Source: Ampelocalamus luodianensis (Eukaryota; Streptophyta; Magnoliopsida; Poales; Poaceae). From it: DNA of 64,000 nt. Numbering within the stretch: the stretch's first letter is position 1; every line of letters starts with the position of its first letter. The notes beneath the pieces are model-generated. The model ran no database searches and was not told where the DNA came from. It saw only the letters and a list, made by a program, of their open reading frames with translations. Made by a program: the position numbers and the translations under genes. The stretch spans positions 28,670,657 through 28,734,656 of the forward strand of contig CM070632.1 of assembly GCA_036346255.1 (NCBI GenBank), read 5' to 3'. This document shows, piece by piece, positions 24,139-36,128 of the stretch.

Positions 24139-25445
24139 TGAAGGGCAACGGGTAGGCTACACTAGCGCAAATTAAAAAATTCTACCCGTAAACCAAGATC
24201 ACTGCAGTTATAGATCACGGTCTTACCACTAGACGCGCAGTGCGGAAGTTGATGCAACAAGTCGGGCAGTGTAGTCGCACTCGCTGATGCAAGACGTCGG
24301 CGCAGTAGTCGCACTACTTCCTCGCCTCGCCGCGGCGCCCCACGTCTGCCTCCTTTCTTGCGGTTCGTCCCAACGCCACGTATGCGCGCGCCAAAGGTAT
24401 CCACACGCACGGAGGAAGCGACGACGCCGACTACTAGATCCGCGCGAGCGACTAGGGCGTGGGAGGGTGGCGCCGTGGTTTGAGGATGTCACGAAAAACT
24501 CAACCTCAACCAATACCGCCCTTCTCCTTTATAGACGCCCTTATAATGGGCTTCTACGAATAGAGGCCCATTAGGACTCAATGCCCGCCTAATTTAGATC
24601 CAATCCGAATTAGGCTTCACTTTAAGTGTGTGACCTATGGTTCACATATGTTTAGACATGACGCGAGTACACATACTTGGTCAATAGTTGGTAGCGCCTC
24701 TAGCAAGACGTGCCAACTCCTAAACATACGTAAAGATCATATCGGACGAACCATCACAACGTTATGTACATGCCAATCCCTTTGCCTCACGATATTCAAT
24801 GAGCTCCAAGCTGACCACTCTTTCTCGATCCCGTGATCCTAATCCCTTACTAGGTTAACTCTTAACCTTAAGTCGCATGGCCATGCATTTCTGGATCCGA
24901 TCACTCGAGGCCCAGAGATATCTCTCGGTAGAGAGGGCAAATCCCATCTCGATCGACCATGCCTCGCAAAGATGCTTCATGACAAACCCGAAAGCTACCT
25001 TTATAACTACCTAGTTACGGAGTAGCGCTTGATAGCCCCTAAGTAGGTCGATTCACATCTCAAGTACATGCGACAATCTCGTGTCTAAGGACAAGGCGTA
25101 CACATTGTGTAGAGAGAACCATAAGAATAATTACTATGTCTCATGTTGGGTCGGTCCAACCCCATGTTCTAAACATGTGTCCACATTATTGGTTTGACAT
25201 CTCCATGTCTATGACCGTGAAACATGGTCATCAACCGATACATGTGCTAATCAATCATTCACGTGTGTCCTCACATGAACTCCGACTAGGGACAACTTTA
25301 GAATAACCATACAAGTAAAGAGTTTCACAAACAAGTCACATACTTGTTAATCAACACAAAGGCAATATTCAAGGAACATTTATTAAATCATGGATAAAAT
25401 GAAATATCATCATCAATATGATTGCCTCTAGGCATATCTCCAACA
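24139..25445 (-). mobile_element. Solo LTR of an Angela-like Copia element (1307 bp)
   Basis: On the minus strand it starts TGTTGGAGATATGCCTAGAG and continues like the LTRs at 27654 and 34540 (for example the CTAGTGGTAA...GATC segment near its end), ending CCCTTCA. The flanks read CGGGC on the left and CGGC on the right, consistent with a 5-bp target duplication that lost one G. No internal domain is attached, so it is the product of LTR recombination. Confidence 0.75.
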
Positions 25446-26689
25446 CGGCACCATTCTAGTCACACCCAAAAGCACATCATCTTACCATTGTGCCCAAGTC
25501 CAAATCATTTTGTTTTCGCTTTAGTTTTCATAAATAAACAAGGCACAAGATATTGATCATAAGTAATAACAAGTTTTGTGTGATCAAGGTCATCGACTAA
25601 GTTGATAACCGTCCAATTCTACAGGTAACTAAGCATTGCTAAGCATCATATCGCAAAGACAATAAAAAGACCATAAATCATTCACCGGGCTCTAATTCAC
25701 CAGTGAGGATATTACCCTAGGTTTGTGGCAGGGGTGAACAATTTCAGGGCAACAATTCAATAGGATTAACTACCTCTAATCGACAAAATTAATCTTGACA
25801 CAAAGAAGCATGCATACTTAGTTTTTGCAAACAAGATATTAGACTTTAAAAGTAATAGGAGCAATATGATCAAATGATGCTACATCTGCTTGCCTTGTTA
25901 GAGATCACTTTCTTGCTGCAGAGGATCACTCATGCAATCAATAATTTCTTCGGAACCTATCGCAAGAACGAGAAAATCCAATAAAAACGAAGAACACCGA
26001 AAGAAATCCAAAAACCAAATTCATTCAAAATCCATGAAATTTACACAGCAGGTAGAGCATGATTTTAGACAAATTTAGCAACATGAATAATTTCATTTGG
26101 ATTAAGTATGCAAAAGTTATAGCTTAAACAATTTTTCTCAGCATGGAGATTTCAAATTAAATTAATTTTGGTTACTGTTCATGGCACAAATTTCTAGAAG
26201 GATCTAGGACCTGAAATTTTTATGGTAGGTAGAATATGGCATTCTAAGAACAGCAAAACTGAGTTTACTTCATTTGGAGTTAAAATGAATTACTTATGAT
26301 TTTTCTAAGTTGTGGAACTATTGTATTACATCTTTTAGATTTAAGAATACTCATAAGACCTATACTAACTAAAGCATAATCATAGAGGAACCTAATACAT
26401 TTTTGTTTGTTCAGTTTGGATTTGTAGAGAAAAAGTTATGCATTTTACAAATGTTGAAGTAATTTCTAAGCATCATTTCACGTTAAGCCTCTAATACAAC
26501 ATATATCATTTTCTAGTACAGAACAGTGCCTAAATTCATTCTCAAGTTAAATTTCATGTCATTATAGAGCTAACACAATTTGAATCACTCTAAAAGGAGT
26601 TAAAATGAGATAGTTATGCACTTTTGAAATTTATGCAATTAACAGTTTGAAAATACAAAATCTCGGGCTGCTCCAACACGGCTAAGTCA

Positions 26690-27560
26690 AAGGAGAGGTC
26701 GTGGCCGTTGAGATTGGATCCAACGCCCCGACGCCAGAGAGGACCGCACTCACCAAAGGCACAAGGGAGGTCTTGACCGTCAGATCAGGATCTGATGGTC
26801 CAGACCTACAAGGGAAGTTCCTAAGGGATAGCTCTAAAGGAGGAGGTCTGGGACGACCAAGATCTACCAGAGGAGGTCTTGGACGACCAAGATCTACCAG
26901 AGGAAGTTCTGGACGGCCAAGATCTAGATTGGGGAGGTCATAACAGCTAAGATCTTCACAGCGGAAGATCTTAACTGTCAAGATGAAAACTGAAGGAGGT
27001 CCTGACGGCTAAGATTTCACAGGGAGGTCCTAGGGGTCAAAATCTATCGGAGGGAGATCCGACGGCTAAGATCTCACAGGAGGAGATCTTAACTATCAAG
27101 ATCAACACGAGGGAGGTCCTAGCGGTAAAGGTCTAAACGGAGGGAGGTCCCGACGGCTAAGATCCCACAGGGGAGGTCTTAACGGTCAAGATCTCCACGG
27201 GGAGGTCCTAAGGGTTGAGACTCATGGGAAGAGGAGGTCATGTGGTTTTCTTTTCAAAAGACCAAGGGTGGTCTTTTGCAAAGAGGACCTCAAAGGTGAT
27301 CTCAAGGGTGGTTTTTACAAAAACGATCACAGGGTGGTTTGATGCACTAAGGTGGTCCTAACGGCTAAGATTTAAGCTAAGGAGGTCCTAAACAGCTAGG
27401 ATCTAACCTGGGGGAGGTCCTGGCAACTAAAGTTTTACGAGGGAGATTCAACAGTTAAGATCTAACATCCAAGAGATCATTAACGGTTGAGATCTAATCT
27501 AGGAGGTCCTGAGGGTTGTCAAGGAGATGGTTTAACGTACGACAACAGGGAACGAGGTCC
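26690..27560. repeat. Degenerate minisatellite 'GGAGGTC..AACGGCTAAGATCT' (part 1)
   Basis: More than fifteen imperfect units of about 30-45 bp combine GAGGTCCTAACGG, CTAAGATCT and ACAGG/ACGAG. At 26840-26935 three units of 32 bp (GGTCTGGACGACCAAGATCT type) are nearly identical. It resumes beyond the Copia insertion at 37080-37830. The open frames it creates are repeat artefacts. Confidence 0.85.
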
Positions 27561-27653
27561 ACATGTAAGCAACACAAGAAACATTTAGGACAGCCATTAA
27601 CCACTAACAATGATTAGTCATTAATGATAAAATCTATGTCCTAACGACACGGG

Positions 27654-29243
27654 TGTTGGAAATATGCCCTAGAGGCAATCATAGAGATGATTGTATTTCA
27701 TTATGTTCATAACTTTTGATAATATGTTATCTTGTTCCTTGAATGAATCATCAGTTATATAGATCAACGAGTATGTGACTTGTTGGTGAAACTCTTTATC
27801 TTATATGATGTCGTTCTAAAAGTATCCCTAGTCGAATGTCACTAGTCGGAACACCAGTGACTCCACGACTAGTACATGTATTGATTGATGACCATGTTTC
27901 ACCGGTCATGGATATAGAGATATCGAATCAATAATGTGGACACATGTCAGAGAACATAGTGTTGGATAAGACCCACCTTGAGACACTATTGAGATTGTTA
28001 TGATTCTATGTGTCGTTAGTTGGTCTCAAGCAATGATGATGTATAATCCTCAGACCTGAGATCAGCATGGTTTCCTACATGCGTAATAGCACTCTTAGGG
28101 GTTGCCAAACGCTACTCCGTGAATCGGGTAGTTATAAAGGTAGCTTTGGGTATGCTATGAAACATGTGGAGGAATGTGACCGATCGATATGGGATTTGCC
28201 CTCCTAACATAACGGAGAGATGTCTCGCCCTCGTTGTAGTCGAATAAAGAAAGTGCATGGCCATGCCACTAGTGGTCGAAGTGTCGACCACACGGGTTAT
28301 TCGACACTTGATCGAAAGTATTGAACACCCATGGATGACATATTATCTCACCGAGTTCAACCGATGTCGTGAGGCAAAGGGAGAATACATAAGGTGTCGC
28401 TCATTGCCGAGGTCGACCGGTCGGTCGATGGAGATACGACCTAGTCGAAGACTACTCGACATAATCACCAATCGGTCGTAAGGAGTTGCAAATGGTCGTA
28501 GTTAGATACCAATCGGTCGTAAGGAGTTACGAATCGTTGTAATCGATTATGAACTCGTCGCGACTAAGTACGAGCTGGTCGTAAGTGATAAGGACTCGTC
28601 GTAGATCATATTGCATTAAGGTTCGTCCGATATATTCTCGTGTGTTCGGGAATCGTTATGTGCCGCTAGGTACCGCTAACGACTCGTGATCGGAAAGAGT
28701 TTCCGAGTCACAACCGATTACACACGAACCTATAGGGTCACACACTTAAAGGGCAAGGATTTGATTTGGATGGAGATCCTAATTTTATAGGCCACGAGTT
28801 CCTAATGGGCCTTCGTTCGAACCCATTATGGATGCCTATATTTAGAGAGGTGGTGGCATGGGGTGAAGTGATCGATCGGAAAATCCCGAAACCCTAATAG
28901 CCACGCTCTCAACCACGCCGTCGGCGCTAGCACTCTGCGCGTGGTGTCCCCGCCTGCACGTGTGGATACCTTGGAGGTGTTGTTGCGAAGCATCAGCACT
29001 AAGGACGATCCGCAACTCACGACGACCTCAGGAGCTGGAGGAGAACTTGCGACGTTCATCGGAGTAGGAGGAGAAGACGCGCAGCAAGTACGACTACGAC
29101 TGCATCAACTCGCTACATCGACTCTACTTCCGCTACGAGTCGGCGCGTCTAGTGGTAATCTCGTGATCTATTACTTGCGGTGGTTCCTTGGTTGCGCGGT
29201 AAAATTTTTGTTTGTGCTATCGTAGCCTTGCCGCGATCCATCA
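27654..29243 (+). mobile_element. 5' LTR of an Angela/BARE-like Copia element (1590 bp)
   Basis: Starts TGTTGGAAATATGCCC, the well-known start of BARE-1/Angela LTRs, and ends GATCCATCA. The element is flanked by the target duplication ACGGG (27649-27653 and 36124-36128). The 3' LTR at 34540 is almost identical apart from short indels. Confidence 0.93.
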
Positions 29244-29244
29244 G

Positions 29245-29257
29245 TGGTATCAGAGCC
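29245..29257 (+). other. Primer binding site of the Copia element
   Basis: TGGTATCAGAGCC one base after the 5' LTR; matches initiator methionine tRNA. Confidence 0.9.
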
Positions 29258-30612
29258 ATCCCGCTTAGTTTTAGATTCAGATTAGATGCATATGGTGATA
29301 TGCGGGGAGTCATAGATGTGATCTATTTCTATTTCTGTTGGTTGTTCTATGTGATAGATCGTTCTTGGCGATGGTCGATATGATCATCCAAGCGCGTGGT
29401 CGTAAGGTGATTGATGATCATTATTCGTGATCGCGCGTCGTCGCGCGTTCATGGTCGATCACGACTTGCCTCTACCGGTCGGGTTTCCGCCATCGGGGCA
29501 GACAGTGATCGTAAATCCATGGAGCACGCGAAGATCAATTTGGTTGATCGAATCAGAGTTGCGATCGGAAAGGGTTAATGTGATTGATCCAATGCGATTT
29601 ACATGGACGGATCAGTAGATTGGATCTACATTGTCCGGTAATTTTATACATGCGGCCGCCGCCGTGACCCCGCCTCCGCCCTTTGGTGTGGGTTGCCACC
29701 CCGTGGATTAGGAACTTAACTTGGTTTTTGGTTTTGCTAATTCATGCCATACGTTAGATAGAATGCGATTCTATGCCTAACTTGTTTTTGCAGGATTTTG
29801 TGAATAGTATGACTCGAATGTATGAGATGCATGTATGTGTGTAATGTTCATGACCGCGTGTCATGCTTATTGCAGTCCAAGGTCAGTCTATATTTGTATA
29901 ACTACTGTGTGTCGACTTGTGATGCCTTTTCACCCTTTGTATTTTATCACTAGTACTATTAGCAGAATGGTTTAGTGGGAGTACTTGGAGACATGGCGAT
30001 GTGAAGCACGGCGATGGAGATCACCTTATGGAAGGGTCATACTATATCACAATACAATATGATTGTCTGTGGATGTTTTTCTTTTGTTTATTTATTTCTA
30101 TGCATGTTATTTAATTGCTTTGTATGCTCTTAACATGGTAGAAGTAAAATTCCCTTACTTAATATTGAGTTAATATTGATGCCCTCCCAATTTGCTGCAC
30201 CATCCAAAGTCTTGTATTTTAATGGTAGGTCTTGCCAAAGCAGAGTGCCATTAACTCTCCTTGACTAGATGGGTTTGTGTCAGACACTTACACGCTTAGC
30301 ATTGGTCTAACTTGACAAGGTCATCATAACGGTTGTGGACCTTGGGGCATAGGGTTGGGTACTGGAGCATAGAGATGCTGCCCAACAACAAGAGTCATAT
30401 AGAGATATGATTAGCAAAGGGTTGCTTACCATATTCACTAATCTTCTAGCAGTGATGCCAAAGCTCACCAGGAGATTAATTAATTATGGGTCTTGAATCA
30501 CTAGAATGTCATAAGAGGGATATGGTATTTAGTGGGAGTATCTTTATTAAATTGTTTAATACAAGTTACTTTTGAACATATATCTTAGTTTTGCATATTT
30601 TATGTTGTAGAT
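29258..30612 (+). mobile_element. Untranslated leader of the Copia element
   Basis: About 1.35 kb between the primer binding site and gag, no ORF of note. Long leaders of this kind are normal in Angela/BARE elements. Confidence 0.7.
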
Positions 30613-31440
30613 CATGGCACCAACTGCTGTACCTACATCCAGCTTTTGCTTTATGCTCGATACTTGATAAGGAAAAACTGAATGGAACAATTTTTATGAT
30701 TGGTCCCGCAACCCGAGAATTGTTCTTAGGCAAGATAAAAGGAACATGTTCGAGGAACCAATTCCGGATGTGCTCACTAAAATGTCATTGCTACTTTTAA
30801 AAGCGCTATAAAAGGCATGTGATGAGTCCATTGATGATAGTCGTCTCATGCTTGCCGCTATGAACTCGCACCTTCGTAAGCTTGAGAACATTGAGGCCTA
30901 TGATATGATCGTGGCGCCAAAGGCATGTTTGAGACACAAGCAAGAACCGAGAGATATGAGATCTCAAAGAACTTGTTTGGGTGTAAGCTAGCCGAGGGTA
31001 GTCCGTGAGCCCACATGTGATCAAGATGGTTGGTTACACACGAGTTTGGAAAACTTGGTTTTCCACTTAGTCAAGAGTTGGCTACTGATTTGATTCTTGC
31101 TTCACTTCCTCGCAAGCTATGGGCCGTTCATTCAACTTCCATATGAATAGTTTAGACAAGAATCTCACCGAATCGCATATGATGCTCAAGACTGCAGAAG
31201 ACAAGATTAAGAAAAGCAACAATATGTGATGATGGTGCAAAAGAGTACGAGCTTCAAGAAGAAGGCTAAGACTAAGGTCAATGGAAAGGGCAAGGCTAAA
31301 ACTTCTGATAAGATCCAAACCAACAAGCCTAAGCCCAAGACTAAGTCCGCCCAACTCAAGAGAATGAATGCTTTTACCGCAAAGAGCTAGGACATTGGAA
31401 GAGGAACGCAAGAAATACTTGGCCGATCCGAAAAGAATGG
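30613..31440 (+). pseudogene. Copia gag remnant
   Basis: Begins at ATGGCACCAACTGCT. After a stop, the block KLNGTIFMIGPATRELFL and its neighbouring frame (EWNNFYDWSRN, RIVLRQDK) represent the Angela-type gag start with a frameshift. Further on are Lys-rich stretches (31250-31350), but the zinc knuckle is not intact. Many stops and frameshifts; not functional. Confidence 0.75.
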
Positions 31441-31459
31441 TGGGACTAAACCTTCCACT

Positions 31460-31928
31460 CGTGTATTAATGTTATAGATGTTTTTCTTGCTGATTCTTCT
31501 GTTAACTCATGGGTATTTGATACCGGATCAGTTGCTCATATTTGCAATTCGATGCAGAGTCTAACAAGGATTAGGAGAGTTGCAAGAGGTGAAATGGATC
31601 TTCACGGGAATAAAGCAAGGGTTGCTGCATTAGCCGTCGGGACCTTGCCATTACTTTTGCCTTCAGGATTTATTATGGAATTAAATAATTGTTATTACGC
31701 CCAACCATGAGTAGAAACATTATCTCGCCTCATGTTTGATGGCGAGGGTTATAAATTCATTATTGAGAACAATGGTTGTTCTATATTTTTGAATGAAGTG
31801 TTTTATGGCTATGCACTGTCTTGAATGGGTTGTTTATTTTAAATCTTGATGTTGCACCCGCCTATAATATTAATGCAAAAAGGCTTAGGCCTAATAACAT
31901 GAATTCCACTTTTATTTGACATTGTCGT
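31460..31928 (+). pseudogene. Copia protease and linker remnant
   Basis: The protease signature is visible as WVFDTGSVAHICNSM near 31510 (Asp-Thr-Gly active site). Stops follow at about 31700 and 31820. A TGA at about 31919-31921 replaces the usual Trp codon in the LWHCRLGHI motif and separates this part from the open pol frame. Confidence 0.75.
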
Positions 31929-33947
31929 TTGGGTCACATAAGTGAGAAACGTATGAAGAAGCTCCATGATGATGGAATTCTAAACTCATTTGATTTGGAA
32001 TCATTTGAAACGTGCGAATCTTGCCTACTCGGAAAAATGACCAAGACCCCTTTCACCGGTCGAGTTGAGAGGGCGTCCGACCAGTTGGCACTCGTACATA
32101 CTGATGTGTGTGGACCAATGAGCACGACAGCTAGAGGTGGTTTTCAGTACTTCATTACCTTCACCGATGACTATAGTAGATATGGATATGTCTACTTAAT
32201 GAGGCACAAGTCGGAATCCTTTGAAAAGTTGAAGGAGTTCCAGAGTGAGGTACAGAATCAACTTGGCAAGACAATCAAATCCATACGATCTAATCGTGGA
32301 GGTGAATTTTTGAGCCATGAATTTGGTGATCATTTGAAACAATGTGGGATTATTCCACAGCTTACACCACCAGGCACTCCACAATGGAATGGGGTGTCCG
32401 AGCGGCGTAATCGGACTTTGTTGGACATGGTTCGATCGATGATGAGCCAATCTGATCTGCCATTGTATTTTTGGGGTTACGCTCTTGAAACTGCCGCTTT
32501 CACTTTAAATAAATTACCATCAAAATCAGTAGATAAGACACCATATGAGATGTGGACTGGGAAGAGTCCTAGTTTGTCTTTTCTAAGGATTTGGGGATGT
32601 GATGTCTATGTTAAACGTTTGACGTCTGATAAACTCACACCCAAGTCTGATAAATGCTTCTTTATAGGATATCCTAGGGAAACCAAAGGATACTACTTCT
32701 ACAACAGGGAAGAGGGCAAAGTTTTTGTTGCCCGAAATGGTGTCTTTTTGGAGAAAGAGTTTCTTTCAAAAGAAGTCAGTGGGAGAAAGGTGCAACTCGA
32801 AGAAATTCGAGAAACATCTGAAAATGTTTCAACTCCTACTGAACCTCTACAGGATGAACAAATTGTTGTTGAAACTGTAGATGAGGCATCAGCCCCACGT
32901 AGATCTAAAAGGCCACGTCAATTACCTATAAGGTATGGGCATGATGTATTATTGTTGAATAATGATGAGCCTAAGTCGTATGAGGAAGCGATGATGGACC
33001 CAGACTCTGAGAGATGGCTTGAAGCCATGAAGTCCGAGATAGACTCCATGAGTGACAATCAGGTTTGGAACCTGGTCGATCCTCTTGATGGTGTTAAAAC
33101 CATTGAGTGCAAATGGATCTATAAGAAAAAGATTGATATGGATGGAAATGTTTACATTCATAAAGCTCGACTAGTCGCAAAAGGGTTTCGACAAGTTCAA
33201 GGGGTTGACTACGATGAGACTTTCTCACCGGTAGCGATGCTTAAATCTATACGGATCATTCTAGCTATTGCTGCATATTTCGACTATGAGATATGGCAAA
33301 TGGATGTCAAAACGGCTTTCCTTAATGGAAACCTAAGTGAAGATGTGTACATGACACAACCTGAAGGTTTTGTCGATCCAAAGAATGCTAGTAAAGTATG
33401 CAAACTTGAAAAGTCCATTTATGGGTTGAAGCAAGCATCTCGGAGTTGGAATATACGTTTTGATGAGGAGATCAAAAGGTTTGGTTTCGTCAAGAACAAA
33501 GAAGAACCTTGTGTTTACATGAAGGTTAGTGAGAGCGCACTCGTTATTCTGATCCTATATGTAGATGACATATTATTGATCGGGAATGACATTCCAATGC
33601 TGGAATCTGTTAAGGTATCATTGAAAAATAGTTTTTCTATGAAGGACCTAGGAGAGGCAGCATATATCTTAGGGATAAAGATCTATAGAGATAGGTCAAG
33701 AAGGCTAATTGGATTATGCCAAAGTACTTATATTGATAAGATGTTGATTCGGTTCAGCATGCAGGATGCCAAGAAAGGGTTCTTGCCTATGTCACATGGC
33801 ATAAGTCTTTGCAAGAGTCGGTGTCCTTCGACAACCGATGAGCGAGACCGTATGAATGGTATTCCATATGCTTCACTATTGATCCATCATGTACGCCATG
33901 ATATGTACTCGACTGGATGTATCATATACTCTAAGTGTTACGAGTAG
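31929..33947 (+). pseudogene. Copia pol: integrase and reverse transcriptase, long open segment (672 codons)
   Basis: Longest open frame in the window. It contains the GAG-pre-integrase zinc finger (CESCLLGKM, residues 29-37), then the integrase core with HTDVCGP (D59), RSNRGGEF (residue 122) and GVSERRNR (E158). The second catalytic Asp of the DD35E triad is replaced by Asn (AAT codon), so the integrase should be dead. The reverse transcriptase runs from about residue 390 to 640 with WIYKKK, KARLVAKGF, MDVKTAFLNG and the active-site YVDD at about 543-546. A frameshift near 33880 ends the frame in an unrelated tail. The apparent start Met is an internal residue of the original polyprotein. 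Confidence 0.9.
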
Positions 33948-34527
33948 ATACCAAGTCGATCCCTGAAGGTCATCGACACCGTGAAAAACATTCTTAAGTA
34001 CTTGAGAAGGACTAAGGATGCCCTAGTTTATGGCGGTAATGAAGAGCTCGTTGTAAATGGTTACACCGATGCAAGCTTCCAAACCGACAAAGATGATTAT
34101 CGTCGCAATCTGGTTATGTGTTCATTTTGAATGGAGGAGCAGAAGTCGGAAAAGTTCCAAGCAAGGGACGGTTGTCGATTCTACGACGAGGCCGAGTACA
34201 TTGCGCTTCAAGTCGCAAGGAAGGTGTTTGGATAAAGAATTTCATTGCTGAATTGGGCATGGTTCCGAGTGCCTCGCCCAATGGATCTCTATTGTGACAA
34301 TAATGGAGCCATTGCGCAGCTAAGGAGCCTAGATCCCATCAAGTCCAAGCATATATTCAGCGTTTCCACCTTATTCGCGAATTGGTGGATAGAGGAGATG
34401 TTAAGATATGCAAAATTCATACGGATTTAAATGTTGTCGATCCGCTGACAAAGCCTCTCACACACCTAAAGCATGAGGCGCACACAAGAGCTATCAGTAT
34501 TAGATACTTAAATGATTGACTCTAGTG
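33948..34527 (+). pseudogene. Copia RNase H remnant
   Basis: In shifting frames: ILKYLRRTKD, GYTDASFQTDKDD, DEAEYIAL and LYCDNNGAIAQL, the acidic blocks of Copia RNase H. At least two frameshifts and a stop interrupt it. Confidence 0.8.
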
Positions 34528-34528
34528 C

Positions 34529-34539
34529 AAGTGGGAGAT
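34529..34539 (+). other. Polypurine tract of the Copia element
   Basis: AAGTGGGAGAT immediately before the 3' LTR, as in Angela/BARE elements. Confidence 0.75.
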
Positions 34540-36123
34540 CGTTGGAAATATGCCTAGAGGCAATCATAGAGATGATTGTATTTCATTATGTTCATAACTT
34601 TTGATAATATGTTATCTTGTTCCTTGAATGAATCATCGCTATATAGATCAACGAGTATGTGACTTGTTGGTGAAACTCTTTATCTTATATGATGTCGTTT
34701 AAAAGTATCCCTAGTCGAATGTCACCGGTCGAACACCGGTGACTCCACGACTAGTACATGTATTGATTGATGACCATGTTTCACCGGTCATGGATATAGA
34801 GATATCGAATCAATAATGTGGACACATGTCGAGAACATAGTGTTGGATAAGACCCACCTTGAGACACTATTGAGATTGTTATGATTCTATGTGTCGCTTG
34901 TTGGTCTCAAGCAATGATGATGTATAATCCTCGCACTGAGATCGCATGGTTTCCTACATGCGTAATAGCACTCTTAGGGGTTGCCAAACGCTACTCCAGA
35001 ATCGGGTAGTTATAAAGGTAGCTTTCGGGTATGCTATGAAACATGTGGAGGAATGTGACCGATCGGATATGGGATTTGCCCTCCTAACATAACGGAGAGA
35101 TGTCTCGCCCTCGTTGTAGTCGAATAAAGAAAGTGCATAGCCATGCCACTAGTGGTCGGGCGTCGACCACACGGGTTATTCGACACTTGATCGAAAGTAT
35201 TGAACAGTCCATGGATGACATATTATCTCACCCGAGTTCAACCGATGTCGTGAGGCAAAGGAGAATACATAAGCGTGTCGCTCAGCTTGCCGAGGTCGAG
35301 ATCGGTCGGTCGTATGGAGATACGACCTAGTCGAAGACTACTCGACATAATCACCAACCGGTCGTAAGGAGTTGCAAATCGTCGTAGTTAGATACCAATC
35401 GTCGTAAGGAGTTACGAATCGGTTGTAATCGATTATGAACTCGTCGTGACTAAGTACGAGCTGGTCGTAAGTGATAAGGACCTAGTCGAGATCATATTGC
35501 ATTAAGGTTCGTCCGATATATTCGTGTGTGTTCGGGAATCGTTATGTGCCGCTAGGTACCGCTAACGACTCGTGATCGGAAAGAGTTTCCAGTCACAACC
35601 AATTACACACGAACCTATAGGGTCACACACTTAAAGAGCAAGGATTTGATTTGGATGGAGATCCAATTTTATAGGCCACGAGTTCCTAATGGGCCTTCTG
35701 CTCGAACTCATTATGGATGCCTATATTTAGAGAGGTGGTGGCATGGGGTGAAGTGATCGATCGGAAAATCCCGAAACCCTAATAGCCACGCTCTCTCAAC
35801 CACGCCGTCGGCGCTAGCACTCCGCGGTGGTGTCCCTACCCGCACGTGTGGATACCTTGGAGGTGTTGTTATGGCATCGCTAAGGACGATCCGCAACTCA
35901 CGCACGACCTTAGGAGCCGAGGAGAACTTGCGACGCTCGTCGAGTAGGAGGAGAAGACGCGCAGCAAGTACGACTACGACTGCATCAACTCGCTACATCG
36001 ACTCTACTTCCGCTACGAGTCGGCGCATCTAGTGGTAATCTCGTGATCTATTACTTGCGGTGGTTCCTTGGTTGCGCGGTAAAAATTTTGTTTGTGCTAT
36101 CGTAGCCTTGCCGCGATCTATCA
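34540..36123 (+). mobile_element. 3' LTR of the Angela/BARE-like Copia element (1584 bp)
   Basis: Near-identical to 27654-29243. The first bases read CGTTGG instead of TGTTGG; it ends GATCTATCA before the target duplication ACGGG (36124-36128). Differences from the 5' LTR are mostly 1-2 bp indels and substitutions. Confidence 0.93.
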
Positions 36124-36128
36124 ACGGG

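Larger units (their letters stand above)
22968..27653 (-). mobile_element. Element B: left part of a very long Gypsy (Tekay/Del-like) LTR
   Basis: Begins TGTGAGACCCCGG and carries the minus-strand 'GTACTCGCAAG' signature near 23380-23400. The LTR is split by a solo Copia LTR (24139-25445) and by a complete Copia (27654-36123), then resumes at 36129 and ends TGTTACA at 38360. Removing the insertions gives about 5.6 kb, unusually long for an LTR. From 25900 to 26650 there are AT-rich blocks with GAGTTAAAATGA-type phrases, common in such LTRs. From 26690 the LTR contains a degenerate minisatellite (separate entry). Confidence 0.7.
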
